Assembly: GCF_019431045.1 (NCBI RefSeq)
Contig: NZ_JAHXPT010000009.1
Span: 62,001 to 126,000 of the forward strand
DNA from: Clostridium weizhouense
GTDB lineage: Bacteria; Bacillota; Clostridia; Clostridiales; Clostridiaceae
Direction: 5' to 3'
Length of the DNA stretch: 64,000 bases
How positions within the stretch are numbered: the stretch's first letter is position 1; every line of letters starts with the position of its first letter. Below, piece after piece: positions 27,676 to 37,148 of the stretch. Below the pieces are notes generated by a model that was given only the letters and a program-made list of their open reading frames with translations, ran no database searches and was not told the origin of the DNA. The translations under genes and the position numbers were made by a program.

Positions 27676-28672
27676 GAACTACAAGGATGTAATGAATAAA
27701 ATTGTTATGGATGAAGATATGAAAAATCGGATACTTTCTAATGTTAATAATGTAAATGAAAAAGAAGATAATGTTAAGGTTAAAAGACTTTCTAACAGAA
27801 TATTTAGTAATTTAGTAATGTATGCTGCTTGTTTTTCAATTGTTTTATTTAGTATAACTAATAATACATTTATAAAATTATTTAAATTTGGAGAGCCTGA
27901 TTTACAACAAATGAATGTTTCAAAGAACATAAATATAACAGAAAAAACGGATAATAGTGATGAGTTAAAAAATAAGGATTTAGAATCAAGGGAAAGAAAA
28001 GAAGATACGGAAGAAAAGATAAACTCTACAAATACAGATTCTTCATTAAATAAAGAAAATGAAAATAATCAAATAAAACGATCAAATGTAAATGAACCTA
28101 TAAATCAAGAAGGAAATGAAAGTAAAGTACCTTTAAAAAATGATAAGTTTAATGAAAAAAGTATAAATTCACAAAATAATTTATTAGATAATGAAAATGT
28201 TAAGAATACCCCTTATAGTAGTCCAGAACCTAAAATGCAATCTAATGCTAGTAGCCAGTTAGTGCGAACAATATTAAATGAAAGGAATTTTGAAAGCTTA
28301 ACAGAATTGAAAAAAGCAGTTGATTTTGAGTTTAAAATTCCGAAGAAGTTACCTCCAAACTTTAAAATAGATACCATAAGTTATATTGAAAATAGTGTAG
28401 TGTCAATAACATATTCTAATAAAGTAGATAACAGTTCTATTAATTTTAGAACCTCTAAAAAGGATAAAGATATAAGTGGTGACTATACTCAATATAAACT
28501 AGAAAAAATAATAAATTTTGATGAAACTAATATAAGTTTAAGCGGAGATAAGAGTTTAATAAATCTTGCAAAATGGAATAAGGATAATATATCTTATAGT
28601 ATTTTAACTAAAAATGGTCTTGGGGAAGAAGAAATTTTAGATATAGTTAAAAATATCGATATAAGTAAGTAA
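27668..28672 (+). CDS. Probable anti-sigma factor with DUF4367 domain
   Basis: About 334 aa. A cytoplasmic head (1-~45, NKIVMDEDMKNRILSNV) is followed by one membrane helix (~45-65). A long low-complexity Asn/Lys/Glu linker spans ~75-195. The C-terminal extracellular domain (~220-334: FEFKIPKKLPPNFKI, IISYIENSVV-type strands, ILDIVKNIDISK) fits DUF4367. I place the start at TTG 27668, eight bases after AGGAGG; an ATG at 27662 is in frame but almost on the RBS. It should hold the sigma factor at the membrane until an envelope signal arrives. Confidence 0.82.
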   Translation: MSKNYKDVMNKIVMDEDMKNRILSNVNNVNEKEDNVKVKRLSNRIFSNLVMYAACFSIVLFSITNNTFIKLFKFGEPDLQQMNVSKNINITEKTDNSDELKNKDLESRERKEDTEEKINSTNTDSSLNKENENNQIKRSNVNEPINQEGNESKVPLKNDKFNEKSINSQNNLLDNENVKNTPYSSPEPKMQSNASSQLVRTILNERNFESLTELKKAVDFEFKIPKKLPPNFKIDTISYIENSVVSITYSNKVDNSSINFRTSKKDKDISGDYTQYKLEKIINFDETNISLSGDKSLINLAKWNKDNISYSILTKNGLGEEEILDIVKNIDISK

Positions 28673-28730
28673 ACGGAACTTTAAAATTATTACAATATAT
28701 TTCAATAGTTAAATATGGGGGCGATTAATT

Positions 28731-28907
28731 ATGATTTCGGATGAATTAAGAAGGAGAAGACTAAAATTAAGAGAAGAATTATATAAATCAATACATAAAT
28801 TTGGAATAGATAATGAAAATAGCTTAAGAATAAGTCAAGAAATAGATAAAATAATTGTTGAAGAGATGAAATTACAACTATTTAAGTCAAAATTAGCATA
28901 TTATTAA
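28731..28907 (+). CDS. Spo0E-like aspartyl phosphatase (small)
   Basis: 58 aa, two helices. The second carries the Spo0E family signature region SQEIDKIIVEE (compare SxxLDxxI); the first is Arg/Lys-rich (LRRRRLKLREELYK). In Bacillus such peptides dephosphorylate Spo0A-P and delay sporulation; in clostridia the role is assumed similar. GGGGGCG lies before the ATG. It sits 58 bases after the anti-sigma gene with a strong terminator after it, so it may belong to that operon. Confidence 0.8.
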   Translation: MISDELRRRRLKLREELYKSIHKFGIDNENSLRISQEIDKIIVEEMKLQLFKSKLAYY

Positions 28908-28960
28908 TTGGGAGTAAAATATTAAGTAATTCAATTACTTAGAATATAAGAACAATAAAA

Positions 28961-29003
28961 AATATGATAATCAGTTTTATAGTACTGATTATCATATTTT
29001 TTT
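28961..29003 (+). terminator. Terminator after the spo0E-like gene
   Basis: AATATGATAATCAGT (28961-28975) pairs with ACTGATTATCATATT (28984-28998), followed by seven Ts. Confidence 0.85.
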
Positions 29004-29219
29004 AGGTTAATCATGACATATTAAATATTTCTACCATTTATATAGAATTTGATTAATAAGGAAGCTGATTTTTATTAAATATAACATTGGAAGAGTTATA
29101 TAATTTTATAGTAATAGTTTAATCTATTACTATAAGAAAATTTACATTAATCTATGGTTAGAAATATTAAGTAAATGAAGTTTTAGAAAGCATATTTTTA
29201 TAATTTTATAAAATATATA

Positions 29220-29342
29220 CTATTTATAAGTTGTACGTGGAGAAGGTTCATTTTTGCCATAAGGACTTTTTTGATGTTCCTCATTATTAATTTTCTTAGG
29301 ATAGTTTCTTGATGAAACATCAGAAGTACTTTTATTAATCAT
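29220..29342 (-). CDS. Small hydrophilic protein, 40 aa
   Basis: Reads MINKSTSDVSSRNYPKKINN then EEHQKSPYGKNEPSPRTTYK. It is Pro, Ser and Lys-rich with no hydrophobic core, so probably unstructured. GGGAGG lies seven bases before the ATG on the minus strand, which makes translation likely. I do not recognise the family. It lies between the spo0E-like gene and a Cys-rich protein gene. The stretch 29343-29678 holds only AT-rich sequence including an AAACTTTATTGTAACTTATATAA fragment of family B (about 29430). Confidence 0.6.
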   Translation of the reverse strand: MINKSTSDVSSRNYPKKINNEEHQKSPYGKNEPSPRTTYK

Positions 29343-29678
29343 ATTAAATCCTCCCTTTAATGCATAATCAAATTTTCTTTATTAGTCTTATCATTTTATT
29401 TAAAAATATTCTAACATTTATATTAATGAATAAACTTTATTGTAACTTATATAATTTATTCATCAATATAATAAGTTTTTAGATTATAGTTTAGAATAAT
29501 TTGAATTCAATGGAAAAGCATGCTATAATTACTATTGAAAGATAATAATTATTATATAATAAAAACGAGTTGTGATATCTTGTGTAGATAAAAAATTCGT
29601 TACTTAACAAACGTTTAAAAATATGAGTTATAAAATAAAATTGTGATTTAAATATATAAATGATATGGGGGATATAAA

Positions 29679-30119
29679 ATGGGAGTTGCATTTAAAGAAG
29701 TAAATTTTAATGAATTAGTTAATAAATTAGCACCATGCTGTTTGGGTGAAGAAGAGTGTAATGGATGCGCTAAAGAAAAATGTTTAGTTGGATATGGAAA
29801 AGAATGTATTAAGGGATGCTTGAAAAATAAAGTAACATATATTAGAGATGGATACAAAAATATTCCTATAACAGATACAAGAGTATATGATCAAGAAACA
29901 GTTATTACGGCAATTTCTGATATATTAAAAAGATGTAAAAGTTGTAGTGAAGAGCATTATGAAAATTGTATTATAAATGTTATAAGAAGTTGTTATGAAG
30001 TCAGCTTATTTGGAGAAGAGCAAGAATATGAAGGAAGTGCTTTTTTATATTTAAATAATTTGAAAAATATAAACGAAGAAATAGCAGATAAAATTTTTGA
30101 AAGGTACAATTCTAAATAA
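29679..30119 (+). CDS. Cysteine-rich cytoplasmic protein of unknown function
   Basis: 146 aa with an N-terminal cluster of Cys (LAPCCLGEEECNGCAKEKC, then GKECIKGC) and a second CKSC pair plus single Cys further on. The spacing suggests a zinc or iron-sulfur site. No membrane segment or signal. ATG follows GGGGGAT. I do not recognise a named family. Confidence 0.75.
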   Translation: MGVAFKEVNFNELVNKLAPCCLGEEECNGCAKEKCLVGYGKECIKGCLKNKVTYIRDGYKNIPITDTRVYDQETVITAISDILKRCKSCSEEHYENCIINVIRSCYEVSLFGEEQEYEGSAFLYLNNLKNINEEIADKIFERYNSK

Positions 30120-30254
30120 TTAAAAAAATATCTTAAATAGTAGTGGCTATAAAACTAGTTTTTAAGAGTAAAAAGAATAATTTATAGTTAGAGTTTATAT
30201 TAAAATATCAAAATTACTGTTAAAGATACAGTTTTATAATTAAGTTGAGTTATG

Positions 30255-30314
30255 ATGAATAAAGAACAATTGATAATGAAAAGAAGTTTTTATTATCAAT
30301 TGTTCTTTATTCAT
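30255..30314. repeat. Perfect 23-bp stem-loop (family F-related)
   Basis: The 23 bases at 30255-30277 (starting ATGAATAAAGAACAATTG) are exactly complementary to 30292-30314. The right flank ATTCATGTACCTAA matches the right end of the family F element at 21863-21876. No T tract. It lies between the Cys-rich gene and a choline-binding protein gene. Confidence 0.7.
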
Positions 30315-30411
30315 GTACCTAAATTATATTGTTATGTCTGTGTTTCTTTAGAAAAATATTGCATAATATATTGTAAATAGATACTTAAGTTTAGATGGAG
30401 GAGATGTTTTA

Positions 30412-30858
30412 ATGAGGAAAAATAATATAAAAAAAAATAATAATACTAAAAGTAAGAAAAGTTTAATTCAAATGCTACTAATAATATTTATATTTGTTAT
30501 AACTGTAGTGATATCATCATTAAGCGCTATTATGGTATTTCGCAGGAATACTCCTTCATTTTCTGTATTTAATATAAAAAATGAATTAAATATGATTAAG
30601 GGTACTGGATGGATAGAAAAGAATGGAGATTTTTACTATTATGAAGATTGGAATATGAAGAGTGGATGGATTAAGTATGATAATAAATGGTATTTTACAG
30701 AAGAAGATGGAAAAATGAGAACTGGTTGGATTCAATATAAAGGTAATTGGTATTATTTAAATTCTGATGGTAGTATGGCTAAAAATACTACAGTAAATGG
30801 ATTTTATTTTAATGAAGAAGGAATATGGACATCTACCCCAGAAGAACAGAAATCTTAG
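30412..30858 (+). CDS. Membrane-anchored choline-binding-repeat protein
   Basis: 148 aa. A Lys/Asn-rich cytoplasmic start is followed by one membrane helix (~20-42), then three to four CW_binding_1 repeats (GWIEKNGDFYYYED, GWIKYDNKWYFTEEDG, GWIQYKGNWYYLNSDG, final NGFYFNEEG). No catalytic domain. It would tether choline-bearing wall polymers to the membrane or be a small surface protein. GGAGGAG lies before the ATG. Confidence 0.8.
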   Translation: MRKNNIKKNNNTKSKKSLIQMLLIIFIFVITVVISSLSAIMVFRRNTPSFSVFNIKNELNMIKGTGWIEKNGDFYYYEDWNMKSGWIKYDNKWYFTEEDGKMRTGWIQYKGNWYYLNSDGSMAKNTTVNGFYFNEEGIWTSTPEEQKS

Positions 30859-30895
30859 TCTCTAGTAAAGCATTTCTTTAACTGAGCTAAGATTT
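30850..30895 (+). terminator. Hairpin at the end of the small wall-protein gene
   Basis: AAATCTTAG (30850-30858, includes the stop codon) pairs with CTAAGATTT (30887-30895), followed by TTGC. Confidence 0.45.
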
Positions 30896-30931
30896 TGCTA
30901 TCTAGAAGTATTTAGCTATTAAGAATATTTA

Positions 30932-31762
30932 TTAAAGTGCAAATTTTTCTATTGCCTTTGCAACACCATCATTTATATTTGTATCAGTAATGTAATCAGC
31001 AGCTTTTTTTGCCACTTCAGATCCATTGCCCATAGCAATACCAAGTCCAGCATATTTAATCATTGATACATCATTTTCATTGTCACCAATACAGATAGTT
31101 TCTTCTTTTTTTATTCCTAATTTTTCTCCAAGTATTTTTGCAGCATTGCCTTTTGAGACACCTTTTTGCATTATTTCAAAGTTATTACTACCAGAGCTTA
31201 CAGTTTCTAAATCAGAAAATTTAAGAAGTTCATTTTTTACATTAAGAAGTTTTTGTTTATTATTATTGGAGTCATCTAATCCTATAATTTTAATTATAGA
31301 ATCTCCAAATTTATCTAGTATTTCATGTATATCTGAAGTTATAAAGAATTTAACTTGTTTTTCTGCAGGAACTAACTTGTTTGTAATATTATATGTATGG
31401 TTTTCCTTAAAAGGAGTATCTATAATTGCAGTATCACAAGTGTAATATATAATTCTAAATCCTTTATCATGTATAGTATTATAAATTTTCAAGACTTGTT
31501 CTTTTGTTAATGTATTTGAATATATGACTTCATCAGTAGCTCTATTTTTAATATAAGCTCCATTACAAGAAATAAGTTCAGTTTTTATACCTACAAGATT
31601 TGCAAAATAATCGGCAGAAGCAAAAATTCTTCCAGTACTTATTGCAATTTTTATTCCTTTATCAACAGCTTTCTTTAATACGTATTTATTTTTTTCACTT
31701 ATTTCACTATGTCCACTTAATAAAGTTCCATCCATATCTATACAGATTAGTTTATATTTCAT
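30932..31762 (-). CDS. Cof-type HAD-superfamily phosphatase
   Basis: 276 aa. HAD motif I DMDGTLLSGHSEIS (nucleophile Asp and acid Asp), motif II ISTGRI, a Lys in the KGNAAKILGEKLGI region, and motif IV IGDNENDVSMIKYAG. The cap is the large C2B type of the Cof/YidA group, which removes phosphate from sugar phosphates, flavin mononucleotide or similar. AGGAGG precedes ATG on the minus strand. The substrate cannot be told from sequence. Confidence 0.9.
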   Translation of the reverse strand: MKYKLICIDMDGTLLSGHSEISEKNKYVLKKAVDKGIKIAISTGRIFASADYFANLVGIKTELISCNGAYIKNRATDEVIYSNTLTKEQVLKIYNTIHDKGFRIIYYTCDTAIIDTPFKENHTYNITNKLVPAEKQVKFFITSDIHEILDKFGDSIIKIIGLDDSNNNKQKLLNVKNELLKFSDLETVSSGSNNFEIMQKGVSKGNAAKILGEKLGIKKEETICIGDNENDVSMIKYAGLGIAMGNGSEVAKKAADYITDTNINDGVAKAIEKFAL

Positions 31763-31799
31763 AAAGTTATCCTCCTGTAATTAATATTAACTAAGAATT

Positions 31800-31832
31800 G
31801 CCTCGATGTTAATATTCCATCGAGGCTATTTT
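31800..31832. terminator. GC-rich hairpin between HAD and ATP-cone genes
   Basis: GCCTCGATG (31800-31808) pairs with CATCGAGGC (31818-31826). The T tract is on the plus strand side although both neighbours are on the minus strand, so its role is unclear. Confidence 0.5.
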
Positions 31833-31857
31833 TTATTCTTTTAGGGAATTATATACT

Positions 31858-32127
31858 TTAAAAATTTAAAGAACCATCTAAATAACTCTTAGCAATTGAG
31901 TTAAATCCTAATTCAACTAAAACGTTTAAACAGATGGAAAAAATTTCATAAGATGAAGTTTCACTTCTCTTTAGTTTTTCTAAAATTTTGATTACTTCTT
32001 TTTCAATTAAGTTAAGTTCAGAATCCGACAAAGCTTCTTGTGTTTGTTTTGAAGCATTAAGGATTGATCTCTTTATTTTAGAAACTTCAAATTCTTCTAT
32101 GTTTCCACTTTTTTTTATAATGTTCAT
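31858..32127 (-). CDS. Stand-alone ATP-cone domain protein
   Basis: 89 aa consisting almost only of an ATP-cone (IIKKSGNIEEFEVSKIKRSI, then ETSSYEIFSICLNVLVELG). In NrdR and class I/III ribonucleotide reductases this domain binds ATP or dATP. Here it has neither a zinc ribbon nor a reductase attached. TTGGAG lies ~9 bases before ATG on the minus strand. It may be a nucleotide sensor or modulator; the partner is unknown. Confidence 0.78.
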   Translation of the reverse strand: MNIIKKSGNIEEFEVSKIKRSILNASKQTQEALSDSELNLIEKEVIKILEKLKRSETSSYEIFSICLNVLVELGFNSIAKSYLDGSLNF

Positions 32128-32297
32128 AAAATCAACTCCAATCTTAATTTAATTATATTATTATTTTAAAAAAACTTAAAGTACTTACTTGAATAACTTT
32201 GATGTATTTTGTAATATTTGATTTAAATTTAAAAATTATTAGAATAAAAGTATTAAAAATAGATAATTGTGGACGAATATATTAATATTATTATAAA

Positions 32298-32326
32298 TTT
32301 ACATTTTTTATCGCCTATGCTAGAAT
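32298..32326 (+). promoter_or_regulatory. Promoter of autolysin 1 (extended -10 type)
   Basis: TTTACA (32298-32303), 17 bases, TAGAAT (32321-32326), with TATG just before the -10 (TGC-TAGAAT). The same arrangement precedes the two paralogous genes. The leader to the start codon is about 200 bases because a repeat element lies in it. Confidence 0.65.
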
Positions 32327-32360
32327 TGAGTTATATGTAGTAAAAACTTGTTTAAAAAAC

Positions 32361-32513
32361 TTAGGCTCATTAAAAAAATAATAGACAAGTATGTTTATAT
32401 ATTTTGAGTCATATTTTGTCATAAATTTAATTGATAGTATATGATTGTTTCTGTATTTTTATCTAACTTTAAATATATAGCATATAATTTATTATTTTCT
32501 TTGGTATGTCTTA
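32361..32513. repeat. Decayed family F element in the autolysin 1 leader
   Basis: The left end TTAGGCTCATT and AAATAATAGAC and the right end AATTTATTATTTTCTTTGG...TCTTAA match the family F ends with losses. It lies between the promoter and the ribosome site, so it is transcribed in the 5' leader. Confidence 0.6.
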
Positions 32514-32532
32514 AGAGGAGGGGTGGATTATT

Positions 32533-34767
32533 TTGACTATGAAAAATAAAATAGCATCATTTTTAATTGCTTTTGTAATGCTTATAGGTTTAATCCCGAC
32601 AACAATTGCAGAAGCTGCTGTTACAGATATTAATATAATATCTGATACTTCTATAACAGCTAATCAAGCAAAAAAATGGGCAAAAACTAAAGGGGCGAGT
32701 GAAGAATTTTTAGAGTTAGCAGATCTCTATTGGAAATATTCACAGAAATGTGGGAATGTTAATCCTGCAATTGCTTATGTACAAGCAGGAAAAGAAACTG
32801 CATTTGGTAATTTTGGGGGAGTATTAGATGCAAATTATCATAATCCATGTGGAATGAAGACATCACAAGGCGGAGGAGATAAAGACAAAAATGCTCACAA
32901 AAAGTTTGATTCATGGGATGAAGGTGTACAAGCTCATCTGGATCATTTAGCATTATATGCAGGAGCAGATGGGTATCCTAAACAAAATACTTATGATCCA
33001 AGACATTTTATAAGTATAAAAGGTAAAGCAAAAACAGTTAATTCATTAGGAGGCAAATGGGCTCCAAGCCTTACTTATGGTGAAGAGGTAAATAATTATT
33101 ATAGAGCATTATCTTCTTATTTAAATATAGATTTAGATGACAGTAACACTGATGATGAAGAAGATGATGATAGTTCATCAAAACTAAAGCCAGGAAGTAC
33201 AGAAAACAAACCAGGTGGATTAGTTGGTGATTTGGTTATTAATTTTGAAAAACCAGTAATACCACAACCGTCAAATGAACCTAAGAACAAATCTACAATT
33301 GGTTGGAAAAATGAAGATGGAGATTGGTATTATTACAATTCTGATAACATCAAAGAAAAAGGCTGGATTAAGCCAGATAGTAATTGGTACTATTTAGATG
33401 ATAGTGGAAAGATGAGAACTGGTTGGATAAATTATAGTGATTCATGGTACTATTTTAATGATAATGGAACGATGGTTATTGGATGGAAACAAATTAATAA
33501 TAAATGGTACTATATGCAAACAAGTGGAGCTATGGCAACAGGATTTATTTGTGATAGATCAGATTTATATTATTTAGAGAAATCTGGAGCTATGTATTCA
33601 ACTGAAGGATGGATATCAGTTGATAAAAAATGGTACTATATTGAAAAGTCAGGCAAATTAAAATTAGGATGGCTTTCAGATAATGGTTCTAGTTACTATA
33701 TGCAAGGTGATGGAAGTATGGTAACAGGAGTTAAATCAATAGATGGAAAAACATATTGTTTTAATGATAGCGGAAAAAATATAACAGGGTGGATATCTGT
33801 AAATAATAATTGGTATTATTTAAATCGTGATTCACAAATGTTAACAGGCTGGATTAATCCGGATGGAAACTATTATTATTTATATGATACAGGTGCAATG
33901 GCTAAAGGATGGCTTGAACTTGATGGAACTTGGTACTATTTAAATAGTAATGGAACAATGGCAACAGGTTGGGTACAAAGTGGATCAAACTTTTATTATT
34001 TAGATAAGACTTCAGGAAAAGTTCTTACAAATACAACAGTAGATGGATATAAAATAGGAGCAGATGGAAAGAGAAAATCTAATGATTCTTCTAATAATTC
34101 TAATGGAAATAAACCTTCTGTTACTCCAAATCCAGGAAATAATACTAATAATGGTGGTAAAGAGTTAGTAGTAATAGATCCAGGACATAACTTTGGTGGA
34201 GATGATGGAGCTTATGCTACACATAATAGAATTACATATTCAGAAAGAGATTTAAATATGCAAGTTTCAATTAAACTTAAATCATATTTAGAATCTAAAG
34301 GATATACAGTTGTTATGACAAGAAATGAATCTGATAGAGAAACTTTAGCTGTAGCTCAAAGTCTTGATAAGAGAGTGAACTTAGCTAATGGACTTAATGC
34401 AGACTTTTTTGTGAGTATACATCATAATTCAGCAGAGGCAGCATCAGCAAATGGTATAGAAGTTTTCTATAGTACAAATCCGCAAGATAGTAGAATGGGT
34501 GGAAGATCAGCAAATCAAGATAGAATTCTTAAAAGTAAAGCAATGGCAACAAGTATTGTAAATAAAATTTGCAATAATGCTGGGTTTACTAATAGAGGTG
34601 CAAAAGATCAAAACTTAAATGTATGTAGAAATACAAACATGCCAGCAGTATTAGTAGAATGTGGATTTATTACAAATCCGAGTGAAGCTGCTAAATGTGC
34701 AGATTCAAATAATCAATCAATGGTGGCATCATCAATAGCAGAAGCTATAGCAAGTGAGTTAAATTAA
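32533..34767 (+). CDS. Bifunctional autolysin 1 (glucosaminidase and amidase)
   Basis: 744-aa secreted wall hydrolase. Signal peptide 1-~29. A glucosaminidase-type domain (~60-195) has AYVQAGKETAFGNFGG with the likely catalytic Glu, and YDPRHFISIKGKA. An acidic linker follows, then about ten CW_binding_1 repeats (~255-510). The C-terminal N-acetylmuramoyl-L-alanine amidase (Amidase_3, ~545-744) has Zn ligands in DPGHNFGG, YSERDLNMQ and SIHHNS, and the catalytic Glu in LVECGFITN. Start TTG 32533 after GAGGAGGGG. First of three tandem paralogues. It should cut septal or lateral wall during growth and be held by choline-bearing polymers. Confidence 0.92.
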   Translation: MTMKNKIASFLIAFVMLIGLIPTTIAEAAVTDINIISDTSITANQAKKWAKTKGASEEFLELADLYWKYSQKCGNVNPAIAYVQAGKETAFGNFGGVLDANYHNPCGMKTSQGGGDKDKNAHKKFDSWDEGVQAHLDHLALYAGADGYPKQNTYDPRHFISIKGKAKTVNSLGGKWAPSLTYGEEVNNYYRALSSYLNIDLDDSNTDDEEDDDSSSKLKPGSTENKPGGLVGDLVINFEKPVIPQPSNEPKNKSTIGWKNEDGDWYYYNSDNIKEKGWIKPDSNWYYLDDSGKMRTGWINYSDSWYYFNDNGTMVIGWKQINNKWYYMQTSGAMATGFICDRSDLYYLEKSGAMYSTEGWISVDKKWYYIEKSGKLKLGWLSDNGSSYYMQGDGSMVTGVKSIDGKTYCFNDSGKNITGWISVNNNWYYLNRDSQMLTGWINPDGNYYYLYDTGAMAKGWLELDGTWYYLNSNGTMATGWVQSGSNFYYLDKTSGKVLTNTTVDGYKIGADGKRKSNDSSNNSNGNKPSVTPNPGNNTNNGGKELVVIDPGHNFGGDDGAYATHNRITYSERDLNMQVSIKLKSYLESKGYTVVMTRNESDRETLAVAQSLDKRVNLANGLNADFFVSIHHNSAEAASANGIEVFYSTNPQDSRMGGRSANQDRILKSKAMATSIVNKICNNAGFTNRGAKDQNLNVCRNTNMPAVLVECGFITNPSEAAKCADSNNQSMVASSIAEAIASELN

Positions 34768-34834
34768 AAAATAGTGATAATTGTTTCGAAGAACTAAGGT
34801 GCATTCAAAAATGAATCTTAATAAATAATATAAG

Positions 34835-34879
34835 AAAGAGCATGTTTCAAAAAAATTATATTGAAATATGTTCTTTTTT
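34835..34879 (+). terminator. Terminator after autolysin 1
   Basis: AAGAGCATGTTTCAA (34836-34850) pairs with TTGAAATATGTTCTT (34861-34875), then Ts. Confidence 0.75.
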
Positions 34880-35102
34880 ATGTATATAAAGAATAGAGAA
34901 AAATTTAAAATAAATTAAAAGTATGGTAATTAATATATTATTATAAATAATAGAATTTAACAGTATTTCTAAAAATATTTAATAAAATTGAAAATAAACA
35001 AAAAATAATCTTGGTAAATAATAGATGAATATGTTTTTCAAAATATTATAAGGCTTGTATTATCAACGGATTCCAGGGGTTAATAGTGGGGAGGTTGATT
35101 AA

Positions 35103-35131
35103 TTTACTTTTGTTTGACCCTATGTTAGAAT
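35103..35131 (+). promoter_or_regulatory. Promoter of autolysin 2
   Basis: TTTACT (35103-35108), 17 bases, TAGAAT (35126-35131), preceded by TATGT. The CCTATG block before the -10 is shared with promoter 1. Confidence 0.68.
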
Positions 35132-35251
35132 TGGGACAAAGCCAGATTTAATGCTTTAAATGTCGAAAAATGAATAAAAAATTTTACGATATATTAAAGA
35201 GAAATATCTGAAACAAAGAATGTTTAAAGTAAATAAGGTGGTGGAAAAGGC

Positions 35252-37138
35252 TTGAAATTTAATAGAAAAATAGTTTCATTGTTTCTTAGTGTAGCTATTA
35301 CAGTTTCTATAGTTCCAGTAACAAAAGTACAAGCTGCTCCATTAGATATTAATATAATATCTAATACGGAAGTAACAGCTGAGCAAGCTAAGAAATGGGC
35401 AGCATCTAAAGGAGCCAGTAGTACTTTTATAAATTTAGCTGATCTTTTTTGGAAATATGCAAAGGATCATGGAAATGTAAATCCAGGTATTGCATATGTT
35501 CAATCAGCAAAAGAAACTGGATTTGGAAAGTTTGGTGGAGTATTAGATGAAACTTATTATAATACTTGTGGACTTAAAACATCTTCAGGTGGTGATGATT
35601 ATGATCCAAATGCTCACTATAGATTTAATTCATGGGATGAAGGTGTACAAGCTCAGTTAGATCATCTTGCTTTATATGCAGGAGCAGAAGGCTATCCAAG
35701 ACAAAATACTTATGATCCAAGACATTTTCTAAGCATTAAAGGAAAAGCAACAACTGTAAATTCGTTAGGTGGAAAGTGGGCTCCAAGTAGTACATACGGA
35801 GAAGAAATAAATCAATCATATGTAAATTTATTGACTTATTCAGGTATTAATAATCCTTCAAGTGTAAATAATCCAATACAAAATACAGATAGTAATGGGA
35901 ATATGATTTCTTCAATAGGATGGAGATATAAATCAGGTAAATGGTACTATTATAAATCAGATGGCACACTAGCTACTGGTTGGATAAAAACTAATAATAA
36001 TTGGTATTATTTACATGGAAATGGAAGCATGGCAACTGGATGGACTAGTATATCTGGAAAATGGTATTACCTTAAGTCATCAGGTGTGATGCAAACGGGA
36101 TGGATTAAAGATAAAAACAAATGGTACTATCTACAAGGTGATGGTAGTATGGTAACGGGATTAAATTCAATTAATAATAAAAAATATTTTCTTGATTCGA
36201 GTGGAGCTATGAAAATAGGTTGGGTTAAGATAGGGTGGCATTGGTATTATTTTAATACTGATGGACGTATGTTAAATGGATGGATAAAACCAAATGGAAA
36301 ATGGTATTATCTTTATGCAGCGAGTGGAGCTATGGCAATAGGATGGGTAAATCCAGATGGGCAAAACTGGTATTATCTGAATAGTGATGGTTCTATGGCA
36401 ACTGGATGGAAAACAATAGGTGATGATATTTATTATTTAAATCCTTATTCAGGGGTTATGAGTAAGAATACCATTGTAGATGGATGGGAAATTGATGCAG
36501 AGGGGAAAAGAGTAAAAAAAGTTAGTCTAGCCTCTAAAAAATTAATAGTAATTGATCCAGGACATAATTTTGGTGGAAATGATGGTGCATATGCTACTCA
36601 TAATAGAATTACTTATTGTGAAAGAGATTTAAATATGCAGTTAGCATTAAAATTAAAGTCAAAACTTGAAGCGCAAGGATATCAAATAATGTTAACAAGA
36701 AAAGAAACAGACAGAGAAACTTTAGCATTAGTTCAAAGTCTTACTAATAGAGTTAATATGGCTAATAATTTTAATGCAGACTTTTTTATAAGTATACATC
36801 ATAATGCATCAGAATCATCAGCAGCAAATGGGGTTGAGACTTATTATAGTTCAAATAGACAAGATTCTGGTTTTGGATATGGTCCAAGTGATTCTAAACT
36901 TTTAGTTAGTAAAAAAATGGCTAATAGTATTAATAATAGTATAGTAAATAAAACAGGTGCTTATAATAGAGGAGCAAAAGATGCAAATTTCTTTGTATGT
37001 AGAAATACTAATATGCCATCTGTATTAGTAGAAGCAGGTTTTATAACGAATCCTCAAGAAGCAATAAAATGTGCTGATAATAATTATCAAAATAAGACAG
37101 CTGAGGGAATAAAGGAAGCTGTAATTAATGGAATATAG
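35252..37138 (+). CDS. Bifunctional autolysin 2
   Basis: 628 aa, same plan as its neighbours: signal peptide (1-~29), glucosaminidase domain with AYVQSAKETGFGKFGG, about eight to nine CW_binding_1 repeats (~225-405), and Amidase_3 from ~430. Zn ligands are in DPGHNFGG, YCERDLNMQ and SIHHNA; the catalytic Glu is in LVEAGFITN. It lacks the acidic linker of copy 1 and has fewer repeats. The start is TTG 35252 after GGTGGTGG. Its own promoter and terminator make it a separate unit, so the three paralogues can be regulated apart. Confidence 0.92.
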   Translation: MKFNRKIVSLFLSVAITVSIVPVTKVQAAPLDINIISNTEVTAEQAKKWAASKGASSTFINLADLFWKYAKDHGNVNPGIAYVQSAKETGFGKFGGVLDETYYNTCGLKTSSGGDDYDPNAHYRFNSWDEGVQAQLDHLALYAGAEGYPRQNTYDPRHFLSIKGKATTVNSLGGKWAPSSTYGEEINQSYVNLLTYSGINNPSSVNNPIQNTDSNGNMISSIGWRYKSGKWYYYKSDGTLATGWIKTNNNWYYLHGNGSMATGWTSISGKWYYLKSSGVMQTGWIKDKNKWYYLQGDGSMVTGLNSINNKKYFLDSSGAMKIGWVKIGWHWYYFNTDGRMLNGWIKPNGKWYYLYAASGAMAIGWVNPDGQNWYYLNSDGSMATGWKTIGDDIYYLNPYSGVMSKNTIVDGWEIDAEGKRVKKVSLASKKLIVIDPGHNFGGNDGAYATHNRITYCERDLNMQLALKLKSKLEAQGYQIMLTRKETDRETLALVQSLTNRVNMANNFNADFFISIHHNASESSAANGVETYYSSNRQDSGFGYGPSDSKLLVSKKMANSINNSIVNKTGAYNRGAKDANFFVCRNTNMPSVLVEAGFITNPQEAIKCADNNYQNKTAEGIKEAVINGI

Positions 37139-37148
37139 AATATATTAT

